DNA from: Luscinia megarhynchos
Taxonomy: Eukaryota; Chordata; Aves; Passeriformes; Turdidae
Length of the DNA: 64,000 bases
Reading direction: 5' to 3'
Assembly: GCA_034336665.1 (NCBI GenBank)
Contig: CM067564.1
Location: 46,857,451 to 46,921,450, forward strand
Positions 23,830-35,755 of this stretch are shown in pieces (the stretch's first letter is position 1; every line of letters starts with the position of its first letter). A program made the position numbers and the translations under genes. Under the pieces are notes generated by a model. That model made no database searches, had not been told where the DNA came from, and saw nothing but the letters and a program-made list of their open reading frames with translations.

Positions 23830-26800
23830 AATAGCAAATGAGATGTGTTTTGCTTTTGCTTGTGTTTAAGCTTACAAAACATATAAGGTGATGTGTTTTT
23901 CTCAGGCTTTCTGGATGTAGTTCTGCCAAGTATTAAATGCTACAAGATCTACTGAAATCAACAGGAAGGCTGAGCTTGTCCTGCGTTTAAGAGGAAATTG
24001 CTGAATATTAGCAGGACTGGATCTTATGACTGCTGACTTATCTCTGTTTTCTCAACTGCAATTAATTTTTGTTGCACTTTAGGTTGGCTCCTGTAGCTTT
24101 CACTGTAGTATTCAGAATAAACACAATTCTTACACTTAGTTGCTGTTTTGCGGTCATGCTGATGAAAACTTTTTGAACACAGAATGGAGATTTTAGGAGA
24201 AATTTAATAAAGTTAGAAAGCCAGTGTGATTTAGTCCTCTATGTTGCTGAAAGCTCTTTTCCTTATTTTTTTTTAAAGAGCTATCCTGAAACTAATAATC
24301 TGCATATTGATACATGAGACTTTCTAGACTCAAAGGTCTGTTTTGCCAAATGCATAACGTGATATCATGAGAGAAGTTGTGCAAGGAGAGTGGAGTAGAG
24401 GAGCAGTGGGATTGAAGACAGAGTCCTTTCCATGTCAGTGGAGAGGGGGAGAGGATGTGCCAGTGCCATATGGAAAATCACATCGCTTTCACAGAAACTT
24501 TGCTAGGGCAGAGGGTCAAGGGTGCTGCACTTGCAGAAGTTCATCATTCCCGTATTTCAGTCCCAGTTTCAAGCACTGCAATATTTTCCTGAAGGTTTAT
24601 TTTGCTTGTGCAGAAAATGCTGTTGGCTTGTGAAATGAGGTCGTTGGAGCTCCCACATCTCGTTTCTGCCCTGAAGACTTGCCTTCCCCCACACCAACAC
24701 CAAGGTCTGCAAGGCCCAGAAAATTAGGCTTTGTCCCTTGTAATCCTAAACTCCCATCCATTTATAACCAGAGAAGAAAAGGGTTGAATTCAGTGTTCTT
24801 GTTATGGAAATAAGTTTTTATTCACTCAGTATCAACTGACAGTTAGAAGCGTATCTGATGTAATATGAATAAACTGTAGGCTGTTGTCAGTAAATTATGC
24901 ATTTATAGTCTCACATTCTCCTAGAAGCAGTGCTGTTACAATGCTCAAGTGGCCTAATGGGGTGAAACAACTACCAATACTCTCATCTGAGCTCCCAATC
25001 AGCCAAAGTCATAGAAGTCCATGGTGGTTGGTTCCCACTGTCCATGGTGGGCATCTCAGCCACGGGTGAGGCTGCAGGGAGGAGAGCCTGAGTTTAGCCA
25101 AGGCTCTTTGGTCACAGAGGTGATGTCAAAATGACTGCTTTGAGGCAATATGAAAACATAGTACAGCTGAGTTTTGTGGCAAGAATAGATTCTTAGATTT
25201 TTAAATACAAAAAAGCTGATATCTGTATATTTAACTAAAAAAACAACCACCCTAACCCAATCTACCAGTCTACATTCTCTTTGAATGTAGTCTTTAAATA
25301 CATTTTTTTGTAATTAATCTCTGCACTTTAAATTGCTGTTGGCTTCTAGCAATACTGTCCTCTATTCAGTGCTTGGAAATTTCTAGTTGAATGCAAGTGC
25401 TTTCATTGTAACAAAAAAGAAAAGCAAGCCAGAAAATTTGCTGTAATTTCCTGTCAGTAACAGAGAAATAAGAAAACACTAGGCTAATAAAAATGATAAT
25501 CTGAGTTTACAACTGTTAACAAGATTCCTGAATAGAAATGGTGCTATTATGCACAAAGAATTTCTATCATCACTGGAGGAATGTAGTATAAAATTATGAG
25601 GTTTATTATTAGGGTCCTGTCAACCAATCAGAAATCAACCCATAACCTTACTTGTGAAATACCATAAGTTTTAGCATCTTCCCTCCCCTCCTACTAATAA
25701 AATATTAAAGAAATTGTATAATTAGAAACTTTGATAACATAACTATGAATTTCCTTCACAGCAAAAAGCTGACATAGTTCTGTATTTCTTCCACATCTCT
25801 TAACGTTCCATACAAAGCCACTGCAAGTCTGAGTTGCACACAGCAGGTAAAATTAAGGTAAATCAAGGACTTGCCATGGGCAATAATGATGGGATTTCAT
25901 GAGTTGCTTTCTCCTGGGAGAAGCCAGATTCCCAGATTTTTCTCAGGACTCTGAAGAATTACCAAAGAATGTCATAGCACCTCCTTCCTTGAATGAGATT
26001 ATTTATTAGTGTTGCATTTCTGGTCAGCTCAATTCAAATGTGATAGAACTCTGGTGGCATTCTTAGATTTTAACCAGTGCAGAAGATTCCATTTTATTTT
26101 AGGAGTAAAAGACTCTTAGATTTCTCTTCTAACTGCACATGATTTATGTCATTGTAAGGGGCTTGCTGTGTTTCCATTTGATTTAACACATTAGCCATGG
26201 TGTTCTTTCAGCAAGAACCACTCTTGCAAGAACTCTGTACATGGGCTCAGAGTGACCCCAAGTCTCTGATCCTCCCCCACTACCTGACTGACAACACACT
26301 GGGCTCCCACTTGCCTGAACACACTTCTCTCTCAAGTCTGGCAGCCAGTCCCATGTCCTTCATCTCCTTGTGATGTGCACATGGCTCACTGCAGAGCCCT
26401 TGGGGCTCCTAACCCTGTTTGGAGTACAGAGAACCTTAAAAATAATCTAAAACCTCCTAATGACTCTCATCACCCCCAAGGCAATAGAACTCACAGTATG
26501 TACCAGATCACTAGATAAGAATTAAGGATGTAAATATTTTACCTATTAAGGTAAACAGTACAATAACAGCAAGAAGGAAACAAAGTGAAAAGAGAACTTG
26601 AAGCCTAGAGAACTCATTTCTAGACTGCAATTATCAGATAAACATCCAAAACCTTCCTCGGGTTGCTTTGCACATCCCATGGCCTGATAACTCAGCTCCT
26701 GCCCTGATGTGCTCTGAGAGTTCTTGAAGCCACATCTTTCCTACTCACATGGTTAAAGGCACATATAGTCATCTTCCTTGGGGATGGTAACAAAGAGGGA

Positions 26801-28073
26801 GCAACCCAAAAGCTCTGCATTTTGAATTTTTTTTTAAATTTACTTTCTCAGTCTGGAACCTCCAACTGCCTCTGTGTTACCCATAGAGGTGATTGTTCTC
26901 TGTTCATGGCATTTGGGGAACAGAGACAGGAATCATCTTATCCAAATTTAGATGCCTATAATGTTGACACCTACATGTGAGTGAAGCACCTCTGGCTCTC
27001 ATTACAGTCAGAGAAAACAACCAGGTGCTTTTTTAACACTTTTTCTTACAATCCCACAGAAAGACATTATATTCAAAAGTCAGACCATTTAACTTCCTCT
27101 CTTCCTCAAATTTTTCCAACTCTTGCTCTACTTATTTCAGATATCTCTTGTAACTACTTCATGAAGACAGAGGAGTTAAAACTGTAAATTACATGGGATG
27201 AAAAACTATTGACTTACAAAGCCTCACATACCTGGCAGTGAGCTTCAAACAAGGCTGATCCTCGTGAGGCTGGGACTGGATTGCATAGGCACATCCATAT
27301 ATCACTGACAGAATGTCACTCATATATATCATTAGTCCTCCAGGGCAGCTGGAGGGAAGCTGTCACAAATGCATTCCAGACAATGTGTTTAACGTCTAAT
27401 TAATCTTGTTCCTTGTGGTTCATTTTATTAGGCTGAACTGATCTAGTGAAAGGAGGTGCTGTGATTGGTTTATTTGTTCTACTTAGTAGAACAGTGGCAT
27501 TTAAAAGTCATGCTGCAATGCTATAAAAAATCCCAAACTCAGGAAACTCCATGAGTGTGATGAAGTCTACCTATTTTAGGCACCAATATAATAATGAGTT
27601 GATGCTCCTGATGTAAATTCCCTTATCCAGAGGACACTTTGTGCATTTGAAAGCTTTCAGACTGATACTTTGTCTTCCTAAATTTTTACTAAGTGTTAAG
27701 AGTGCAAAAATTGTGTTATGCAGAGCCATCCTCATCTCCCAAAGGTACCTCACACCTGCAGCCCACCTGGCCATCTCTGGAGGAGTTTTATGTGTCCTCT
27801 TATCCCCATGCTGGTTCCATGCAACTGTTTTCATGTCCAAGTCTGTGGTATGTGGCATGAAGGGCTGTGGGTGATGCTGATGGTCACAGCCCACCTGAGC
27901 AGAGGGTTAACAGGGTCTGAGAGAGGCAGCATCAGAGCAGCCTTGCTTGTGAGGTCTACAGGAAATGATACCCAAGGATGACCACAACCAGCATCAGTCA
28001 GCTTTATATTCAAGGAAATCTGGTTAAGTTAAAAGGCAAATGTGTCAGCATACAAATATATATATTAATATGT
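23830..28073. other. Unique AT-rich DNA, no gene seen
   Basis: More than 4 kb without a recognisable repeat or gene. Open frames reach 107 codons (minus, 27,571-27,894), overlapping two others on the opposite strand, and none resembles a known protein. The long repeat-free stretch fits intronic or regulatory DNA. Confidence 0.55.
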
Positions 28074-28202
28074 ACATTAGAACATGGTGTTAATAATGCC
28101 CAGGTTGTGGGTTCAATCCCTGTATGGGCCATAAACTTTTGAGTTGGACTTGATGATCTTTGTGGGTTCCTATCAATTCAGAATGTTCTGTGATTCTGTG
28201 AT
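28074..28202 (+). mobile_element. tRNA-Ile/CR1 chimeric SINE (TguSINE1-like)
   Basis: The first half matches the 3' two thirds of a tRNA-Ile(AAT) gene: anticodon stem and loop with AAT at 28,092-28,094, then a B box GGTTCAATCCC at 28,110-28,120 and the acceptor-type 'gggcca'. The second half is a CR1 3' end ('gttggacttgatgatctttg', then 'ttctgtgattctgtga'). This head-and-tail structure is that of the songbird SINE TguSINE1, which borrows CR1 machinery for retroposition. The 5' end with the A box is missing, so the copy is 5'-truncated and could not use its internal RNA polymerase III promoter. It is not a functional tRNA gene. Confidence 0.8.
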
Positions 28203-28473
28203 ATCAACACATGGTATGGCTGTTGGACACATAAAACCCCACTAGACACGTGAGACATTCAGCAATAGGAACACATTCTACCATCAAACAAATGTGACCT
28301 CCCTTTAGGATTAATTCCTCTCTTCACTTAGGTAACCTTCAGCATCCTAAAGATTAAGTGTAGGTTTGGTTTAAGTCAGAGAAACTGGATTTTGCCATTC
28401 ATTTAAGCATAAAATGATTTATTGTCCACTCAGTTGATGATCCACTTCTCAATATGGTGGTATTCAGTCAAGG

Positions 28474-28527
28474 CAAGTTGGACTTGATGATCATGGAGGT
28501 ATTTTCCAACCTTAATGATCCTATGAT
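28474..28527 (+). mobile_element. Short CR1 3' terminal fragment
   Basis: 'aagttggacttgatgatcat' followed by 'ttttccaaccttaatgatcc' and 'tatgat' is the last 55 bp or so of a CR1 3' UTR. It has the same orientation as the SINE 270 bp upstream, but a separate insertion because the preceding sequence differs. Confidence 0.75.
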
Positions 28528-29074
28528 CTTTACACATGGTTAAGGTAGCTCTATTCTGAAGCAGAGCTCTGACTTGTTTTGCAGAAATAGTCTTTATTCA
28601 GATGATGGGCGTGGCCAGATTTTGAAGCCAGCAGAAAATGTGTTATGATGCATTTGAACTGCTCACATAACAACAGAGCTCTGAACACAGGACTGGGTCT
28701 TTTACACATTTGCTGTTTCCAGTGATTAATGTATAAACTCTGTAGCAGCCACTAACACAGTGAGCAGTCCAGAAGGCCCGTGGACTGCATTTTGGATAAC
28801 AAGAGACAGAAGCATCGATTAATAGTGGCTCTTAATCAATCTGAGGCGGTCGAGGTTTTCCATAGGAGCTCCATTAACAAGCAGCTCGAGGCTCTACCAA
28901 CACCTTTCTTTTCCTGCACTCTGAGTCCCTGAATTATGAAGGACATGTGCATACTAAAGGAAGCTTTTGCACTCAAGAGCAAAGGCTGCCTATCCAGTGT
29001 CACAAAGTAAGAAAGACCACATTCACAGGACATTAAAGGCTGGGTACTCTTGCTGAACAGGTTTACACATTTAA
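28528..29074. other. Unique DNA, no gene seen
   Basis: Nothing recognisable. A CpG pair near 28,843-28,851 is isolated. Confidence 0.55.
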
Positions 29075-29185
29075 GCCTTGATCCTGCAAGGACTTATACA
29101 CATGCTTAACCTTACACACTGAGAATGAAATCCTGGGCCTCTCAAAATCAATGACAAAAGTCCACTGACTTCAAAGGGCCACTCT
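29075..29185. repeat. Ancient amniote interspersed repeat remnant
   Basis: 'gccttgatcctgcaaggact' followed by 'tacacatgcttaacctta' and later 'gaaatcctgggcc', 'aatcaatgacaaaagtcc' and 'actgacttcaaagggcc' match a pattern I know from many bird, crocodile and turtle loci ('...cctgatcctgcaagg...', '...attgacttcaatggg...'). It is the decayed, partly palindromic core of an old amniote transposable element. I cannot name the family with certainty. Confidence 0.5.
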
Positions 29186-30315
29186 CTGAATAGCCTTTTT
29201 GGTTTCAGTGCAGCCACACAGTGTGCAGGAGCTTGTGAGCTGATCTCCCCAACCCTGCGTGCTTGTGTGAAGTCTTAAGAGATTGAGCGAGCTGCTAAGT
29301 GTATCTTTAAGAGCACTTCTGTCTCACAACAAACTATAGGCATTCAAAGATGTTTTCTTGTTTGATCTGTGCTCTTTACGAGTTTTGCCCAAACCCTGTG
29401 GTAAAACCTGCTGGAGGAGTCTGTGAGCAATCCATAATACAATTCCCTCCCTGGCTAGTATTGCATTCTGAGCAGTTTGTTTTCTTTACTTTCTGAGAGA
29501 TCCAATCCCTGGAGTGAGGTGATTATGCTGGAATCACATCTTTCTTTTTTAAAGAAAAAAAAATCTATAGCTCACATGATTTTATAGGAAATCTGGGAAA
29601 TATCTGCTGAAATGACTTACAGATCAGAAAAAAAATATAGTATATGAATTTGTGCAGGATTCAGCTGCAGGTTTTCATCTGCTTTGTGCTAGTAATTGAG
29701 ATACCTTCCTGCAAAATCTAACATCTGTCTCAGGATCTGTTGGAGATCAGAAACTCAGTCCTGGGTCTATGTTGTATAAAACTCTCCTCTGGCAGTGGTA
29801 TCCTTCAGACTCACAGTGGAGTCCTGACGAGCTGGGTGAAATGTTCAGGAGAATGGAAAGTGGTATTGGCCCCATTTTTCAGCACAGATCCCTTTCCAAA
29901 GCAGGTTAAGTCGATGCTCCAATGATGCTGCACAGACCCTCTGGCTCTGGGAGAGGTAAATGTGCTCCCAACCCTCACATTGTCTGAGTTGCTGGAGCTG
30001 GGGGGTCTTGGGCTGCCCTGAGCAGCACCAAGGTGTCTCAGCTCCAGTGACAGAGCTGCTGCTGGAAAATGCAGATCCTGTGAGTGAAACAGCTGCTCTG
30101 GTGTCAGATGCACCACTGCACCCTGCACGTGCTCAGGACTAGGGAGGTTTGGGCTATCATCTCCCTAAGCCTGCAAAAACATTTGTGGGGACAATATGTG
30201 TACTGTAACAGGGAGCAAGGGTTTGGAAAAGATATTTATGAAGTTTTTGCATCCCAGTTATGCTTAAGGATAAGCCTGTGTTAGCATTTGTGTAAGCCAA
30301 ATTACCTTTTCTCAC
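29186..30315. other. Unique DNA, no gene seen
   Basis: No recognisable gene or repeat. Overlapping open frames on both strands near 29,740-30,284 (up to 105 codons) have no known domain. Confidence 0.5.
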
Positions 30316-30420
30316 CTAAATTGGTGGCAGTCATTTGAGAAGGAGAGTAGGCTGGGTGAGCTCAGTGAAGCTACTTTTTTCTCTTTCAGCATCTTCCTCT
30401 GACACATTTCATTGCTCTAG
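30316..30420 (-). other. Candidate minus-strand noncoding exon, weak
   Basis: On the minus strand a very long T/C tract ends in GCAG at 30,421-30,424, and 105 bp later comes TTTAG|GTGAGA, a good donor. All three frames contain stops, so it would be noncoding. The T tract is the complement of an A-rich simple repeat, which can mimic an acceptor. Chance is the likelier explanation. Confidence 0.12.
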
Positions 30421-30859
30421 CTGCAAAAAAAAAGAAAAAAAATCCCCAGACTACACTTTTTTTTGCTTTTGCTGTAAAGGTATTTTAATTTTATCTTCAT
30501 CGTGCTCCTGTACTAATGGGCTTTACACATTCCCAGCAAAGTCCTGGGTGAAATTCTTAACCACAGAGATTACAGAAATTTACTGCTTCACTGGCGTGGT
30601 CAAGTTGCCACAAAATTGCATTTGTTAATGTAGCTGTGAAAACACATGGCACCTGCCATCTCTGAGCATAAGGATTTTAAATATGGCTTGGAAGAATTTA
30701 AGAATGCCTATAAAATGGGGCTTGGCCGTGTCAGTTTGGCTTTAGGAAGGAGACTGTGCTATAAAATACTCACCCATAATTGGACACAAGTGACAGCTTT
30801 ACTTAACTAGTGTTCACAAATGAACGAGCAATGAAAATGTTCTGCCTTTCTCACCCCAG

Positions 30860-30915
30860 AAGAATGACCACGGCAGATGTTAATGCCACTGAGAACAGCT
30901 TTATTGTAGCTACAG
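30860..30915 (+). other. Candidate 56-bp exon with one open frame
   Basis: Preceded by a pyrimidine-rich acceptor ending CACCCCAG and followed by ACAG|GTGAGA. Only one frame is open. It reads R-M-T-T-A-D-V-N-A-T-E-N-S-F-I-V-A-T and includes a Met with A at -3 and an N-A-T glycosylation sequon. The frame also stays open beyond both splice sites (30,810-31,106), which weakens the argument that splicing delimits it. No family is recognised and no partner exon is identified. Confidence 0.18.
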
Positions 30916-30943
30916 GTGAGACAAATGGAGGATTTATGAGCCT

Positions 30944-30969
30944 GGGGGTTGAGGGGAGGGGAGGAAGGG
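30944..30969 (+). other. G-quadruplex-forming motif
   Basis: Four runs of at least three G (30,944-948, 30,953-956, 30,958-961, 30,967-969) separated by loops of 4, 1 and 5 bases fit the canonical G3+N1-7 rule. It lies about 30 bp downstream of the donor-like site of the 56-bp exon candidate. Confidence 0.7.
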
Positions 30970-31410
30970 TGAAAGTCCAGTGTTGTTCCAAAGAAGTGCA
31001 ATGTCCATTCCCAAACACATTGCAAGGCACACACAATGCACTAAAGCAGAGGCTATTCTGTGTCCATGAATTCATGAGCCTGCCTGATTTTTTTGTTTGC
31101 TTTTAGGTACCCAATACCCAGAATCACAAACTGAACATGATTCTGCTGTTTATTTCCTTATGTTCTACCCTGTACCCATTTAAGTTGATGGCAAATCTCT
31201 AACTTAATTGATAATACGATGTAATCAATGGCTCAAAGTCTGGGAACTCAGTGACCTGTGAAAGTGTAAACAAGAGACAATGTTGTTTCTCTGATGAAAG
31301 TCCTGAGACGAGGCTTGGCCCAGCATCTGCTGGATCCTTTCTGTTCATTTTAATGAGCTTACAAATGGTCCCTAACATAATGTGCATTCAATAGAAATCA
31401 GCATTGGTTT

Positions 31411-31490
31411 TTCAGGCACTGATCCAGTAAAGCCCTTAATTATGTGCTTAAGATTATGGTATGGGAATAGTCCCATAGAAGCCACTGCAA
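31411..31490. repeat. Ancient amniote repeat remnant, second copy
   Basis: 'cactgatccagtaaagccc', 'ttaattatgtgcttaag' and 'gggaatagtcccatagaagc' resemble the same old amniote element type as at 29.1 kb ('...tgatcctgcaaagc...', '...gtgcttaa...', '...atagtcccattgaagtc...'). A weaker echo lies at about 31,690-31,735. Divergence is high, so the family assignment is tentative. Confidence 0.4.
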
Positions 31491-34400
31491 CCACAGAAAT
31501 GTTTTAAGCTCAGCAAGTAAGAAAATGTTTTGTTGCTGGAGTATCATCACATTTTTTTCCAGTCACTTTCCCCTGCCAAGAGAGCTAACGAATAGAGTTT
31601 CTAGAAATCCAACAACATGAGATGCCATAAATGCAGCGATATTCAGATTTTTACTGGGGTTTTTTTGCTGCTTTATATTCCTTTATGCCCAGATATAGCA
31701 AAGCACTTAGCTGCAGTTGTGACATGAATAGGAGTACTTGCATCTTGGAACTCAAAGCTCCCTCCCCTTTTAGATTCAGGGTATGCTCACACGTGGTGCT
31801 GCTGTCTGTTATCAGTCCCATTTCTAGGGAGGATGATGTTTTTAAATTTATAAAAAGTAAAGCTGCAGGATAAGTAGGAAAATATTCTTCCCTGTATTTA
31901 AAGTGAGTTCTGATGGTTTACCCTAAACTTTTTAGCCAGGTGCATTTTTTATAAGAGCTGCTTAAATGCAGTTGGAGCTTTTGTGCCATGTGGAGCACAT
32001 ATTGTTTAAATGCTTCACTTCAGCTCATCCCACCTCACTAGAGGGGACTGCATTTCTGCATCCTCTTGTTTTCATGAAACCTCTTGATATTCACCAGGAT
32101 TTTTTCAGGTAATGCTGTCTGCAGCAAACACAGCCCGTGGTGTTTCCAAAAGTTTCCTGCTGTCAAAAGCATGAGGGCCAAATTGAAAATATTGGTTTGG
32201 GAGAATGTAATCTTTTCAGCACAGGCTCTGGTCAGCGTGGCTGTGTGCAGTGCAAGTGCCCAATAGTAATGATGTCCAGGCACAGGGCCAAATGCTAAAA
32301 CTGCCCCCAGAGTGAATGCACTCACACTCTGTGAGAGAAGCAGTAAAGTATTCTTGTTTTCTGGCCAGCAACACGACTTCCCAGGAGGATAACTTTTGCC
32401 AGGAGTATGAATAAGCTGCGTTGAGGCTATGCCTTATGCTGACTGCTGCAGCAGGGACTGCTAAGTAACTCATAAATAAGCAGTCCCTGCTGCCCCCCAA
32501 TTCCAGTATCCAGCTTCAGAAGGAACTTATGTAGGTCCAAGCATAAAGGCTTGCACAGTGGCCTCAGTGGGCTCTGAGAAGTGCCAAAGCAGAGGTGGCT
32601 ACCTTCCATCTCCTGCTCCTTCGGCTGGCCATAATTTTTCTGGCAAGCACAAATACACAGAGCCTAGAAGGATTTGGCTTCTATTCTTCAGCTCATATTC
32701 ATCATGTGGGTTGCTCCAGTGAAGTTATCAAGCCAGGAGCTCCTGTTATGGTAGGATAAAGACTCTACCACAGCTGAAATCTTTATTAGCAAATTAATTA
32801 TGAATAAACACAGAAAAAATAAGCACACTTTAATAAACCCAGCAACTATCTTGTTTTGGGCACACAAGCATATTTATACCCACAACAGAACTACATTACA
32901 ATGTAGAGGGTTTTACATTAGTGCTCATTTTCAGTTTTCTTGAGAATAACTTCAGTTCCACTTATATAAGCATGCCATAACTTCTGCTGATATAAATCAG
33001 AGTGATCCCTTGAAGTCTGCTCAGCATCTGCCCCAGAATGGCAAATAATAGCCTCTGGAACCCCACTAACCATTAAGGATGATAGAAGTTACTGATCCAA
33101 CATGTACAACTTTTTAACACCACACAGACAAAATAATTTCAGGCAGGAGTTCCTACACTAGGGTTAACCATATTCCATAAGGATGTAGTAGAGGTTAACT
33201 GCATTCTTGCAGCAAAGCACCCTGGTTTGGTTTAAAAGGTTTAAAGCCTGCTTACAAGGATGCAGCAGTTCAGGTAGCAACAGATATAATAAAGAATATG
33301 AGCATTTAGACATCTATAATGTTCTATACTGTGCCTCTGTATGAGACATTCCCCAGTTCTAACTGCTAACATACAATGATCCAGCTGCTGCTTCTTTGCA
33401 GCAGAATTGAGAACTCTGATTACAAATAAGCCAATAAAGTGATTTTCTGGAAGACAATACTCTGTCCTTGTACTCCTTTTTTCAGCTACATTTTTCTTGC
33501 CTTTCAGGACATTTCCTAATTTCCTGCACAAATAACTTCTTTTGCAAAAAGATAGAAATATCATCAGTTGATGTGTTTATCTAAGAAGAATCTGTATAAT
33601 TTAGACAAGAATAATCAACCCCTTCTGTATACTAAGACAATCTGAGCACCATAAACCAGAAAAACATTGTCATAGTTTAAATTTCTTTATGTTTTTCTCG
33701 CTCATCAGTATAAGAAGATATGTTTGTGATGTAGCTACTTATCTTTGGTTGAATACAAGAGTGAGCATACAGAAGCAATTCTTTTTTCTGGTATTTCCAG
33801 TCAGTTTCATACCTCAAATTATTAAAAACCTCTGGGAAGTCTTTCTCATGAAGTGTGATTCACAAATTGTATGAGTTAGTCTTCAAAGATTTTATTATAA
33901 TAAAAATGCAAGTCTATGACCCTTACTAGTGGTTTGTCTTATATAAATGTATTTCTCTGCTTGACTTTCACTAAAATACATTAGGACAGAATAAATGACA
34001 TTGAAGCAGGACAGGAAACACTTCAAAAGGAACTAATTTTCACATGCTGCAAAACTAGTTTGGGGACCATCTTGAAAGATCCTCCATGCCTCCACTTTTC
34101 TTTAGGCAGCTTTATTCATTGTCTTAAAATCATTGTCTTAAAATTAATTTTCCAGAGCGAGAAAACTTGTTCTTAGGAAGGTGATAAAATTGACTTTGAA
34201 AGTCCTGGTGATAGTAGTGGCTCATGTTGCTGCTGGGGCTGTGGACAAGTCTCCAGGGTTCTGCCATTCCTAGGAAGAAATCAGCCAGCAGCCCCAGATG
34301 CTGCTGAGCTGGTGCACTCATGTGCATCCACTCACATTCCTCCAGCCCCAGCAGAACTGCCAGCAGCCAACCTGGCTGTGGCACCTGCTGTCCCCCAGCC

Positions 34401-35644
34401 CAAAACCTGGAATGTTTTACAGTGGCATTTGGCACAACCCAAAGCTCTGCAGGCATAGACTAAAGGTCTAAGAATGGTCAGGAAATGGTCCTTAGGCCAT
34501 GTTCCTGGTCTGGATCTGTATATTAGTGTAGACATAATTAGTAGAAACACAGATCAAAGGAAAAGTCCTCTCCAGAATGCTCACAGACTCTGATTTGAAC
34601 TTCAACCAGGTGCAGTTTCAGACTTTACCCACCCTGCTAGAGGGGAACCTGAAAAGATGAGGTGGGAACAATTGCTGGCAGGTGTCTGAGCAGATTAAGT
34701 AGGATGCTTTCAAGTAAAAAGCTTATCCTAACCTGTGTAATAAAAACTCAATTGATGTATCTACAGAGCATCCCTGAACCAGGAAGGCTGGGAAGATGGG
34801 AAAGTACTGTAACTTTGCTCTTACAGCCTGCCCTAGGCATCCACTAAGTTCTACAGATGGACACAGGACAGTGACTTGGACAAACACCTGATCCTACCTG
34901 GTGCAGAATCCTCCTGCTGCCTGAAAGAGTGGGGGCTGGGGCAAGCATTGTGCCTTCCTCAGTGGAAAGGGGGCTGACTGCTGGTACAGAGCTATTGAGA
35001 ATGGATAAGGGCTGCTGGAGTGGAGCTGGCTTCCAGACCAAGCACATCCATCCAAGTAAACACTCCAGGTACTCATCAATGTGCCCTTGTCCAGGAGCAA
35101 ATTGGATTCTGAACAAGCATCCAAAGATATAAAAGTGTAAATATGCTGATGCTGTCCTTTTGGAAAAGTCAGCTGCATACATTTACCAGAGCAAGAGGGA
35201 TGAGGGACTGGGGATTGTGTTATTCTACTCACTTTAAGTGTTAGTTTTGATTTTTTTTTCAAAATGAGTCTTTATATTTCACTGCTTCCTGTATTTCCCA
35301 AAATTAGTATTAACAAATAAACAGATCTTTCTTAATTCTCTCTGAAACAATAATGGCAAAGGCTTTGTTGCATGTGCAGAAACTCCAAATTAGGTGAAAT
35401 TTGCTTCTGGCAATGGAGTAGCTGCACCATGCAGACACATCTACTAATAATGATACTTCTTTTGGTGTGTGTTGTGCAAGCAGCTATGGCAGGATATGTT
35501 CCAAACCTGGTTTTATTAAATGAACAATACAGACCACCAGCAATTGTTATGTCAGGGGAAAATAAAAGCATAAAATATGCATAAATGATATGATGATGTG
35601 AAAATGTACATAGAGGAGCACAGCAATGTGCTTTCCTTCTGCAG
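31491..35644. other. Unique DNA, no gene seen
   Basis: Four kilobases with no clear repeat or gene. GC-richer patches at 32,040-32,640 and 34,190-35,240 create overlapping open frames of 60-122 codons on both strands, none with a recognisable domain. A 164-codon minus-strand frame (35,332-35,826) ends this stretch. It has no known similarity. Confidence 0.5.
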
Positions 35645-35755
35645 GGTTTTGGCAGGCTTTCCAAACTGTCCAGTTTAGAATTAGCAGGGTCAGAGGAGAT
35701 GTCCCAAAATTTATTATAATTTGGATTTATCAATACCAGTATCCTCTGGGGGGAG
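35645..35755 (+). other. Candidate 111-bp exon with the best splice-site pair in the window
   Basis: The upstream site is TTTCCTTCTGCAG|G and the downstream site is GGAG|GTAAGT, a full match to the U1 consensus. The 111-bp length is exactly 37 codons. One frame is open throughout, starting F-W-Q-A-F-Q-T-V-Q-F and ending Y-Q-Y-P-L-G-G, and the other two contain stops. The peptide is not recognisable and its F/I/Q-rich composition is what AT-rich noncoding DNA would give. It may be a noncoding RNA exon, a cassette exon, or chance. The open frame continues past the donor to 35,889. Confidence 0.22.

Noticed and set aside
23688..23882. Minus-strand frame with a long lysine-rich stretch
   Set aside because: Translation of a TTTC/poly(T) simple repeat.
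28074..28145. Possible tRNA-Ile gene
   Set aside because: The 5' third with the A box and acceptor 5' strand is missing, and the sequence continues directly into a CR1 tail. It is a SINE.
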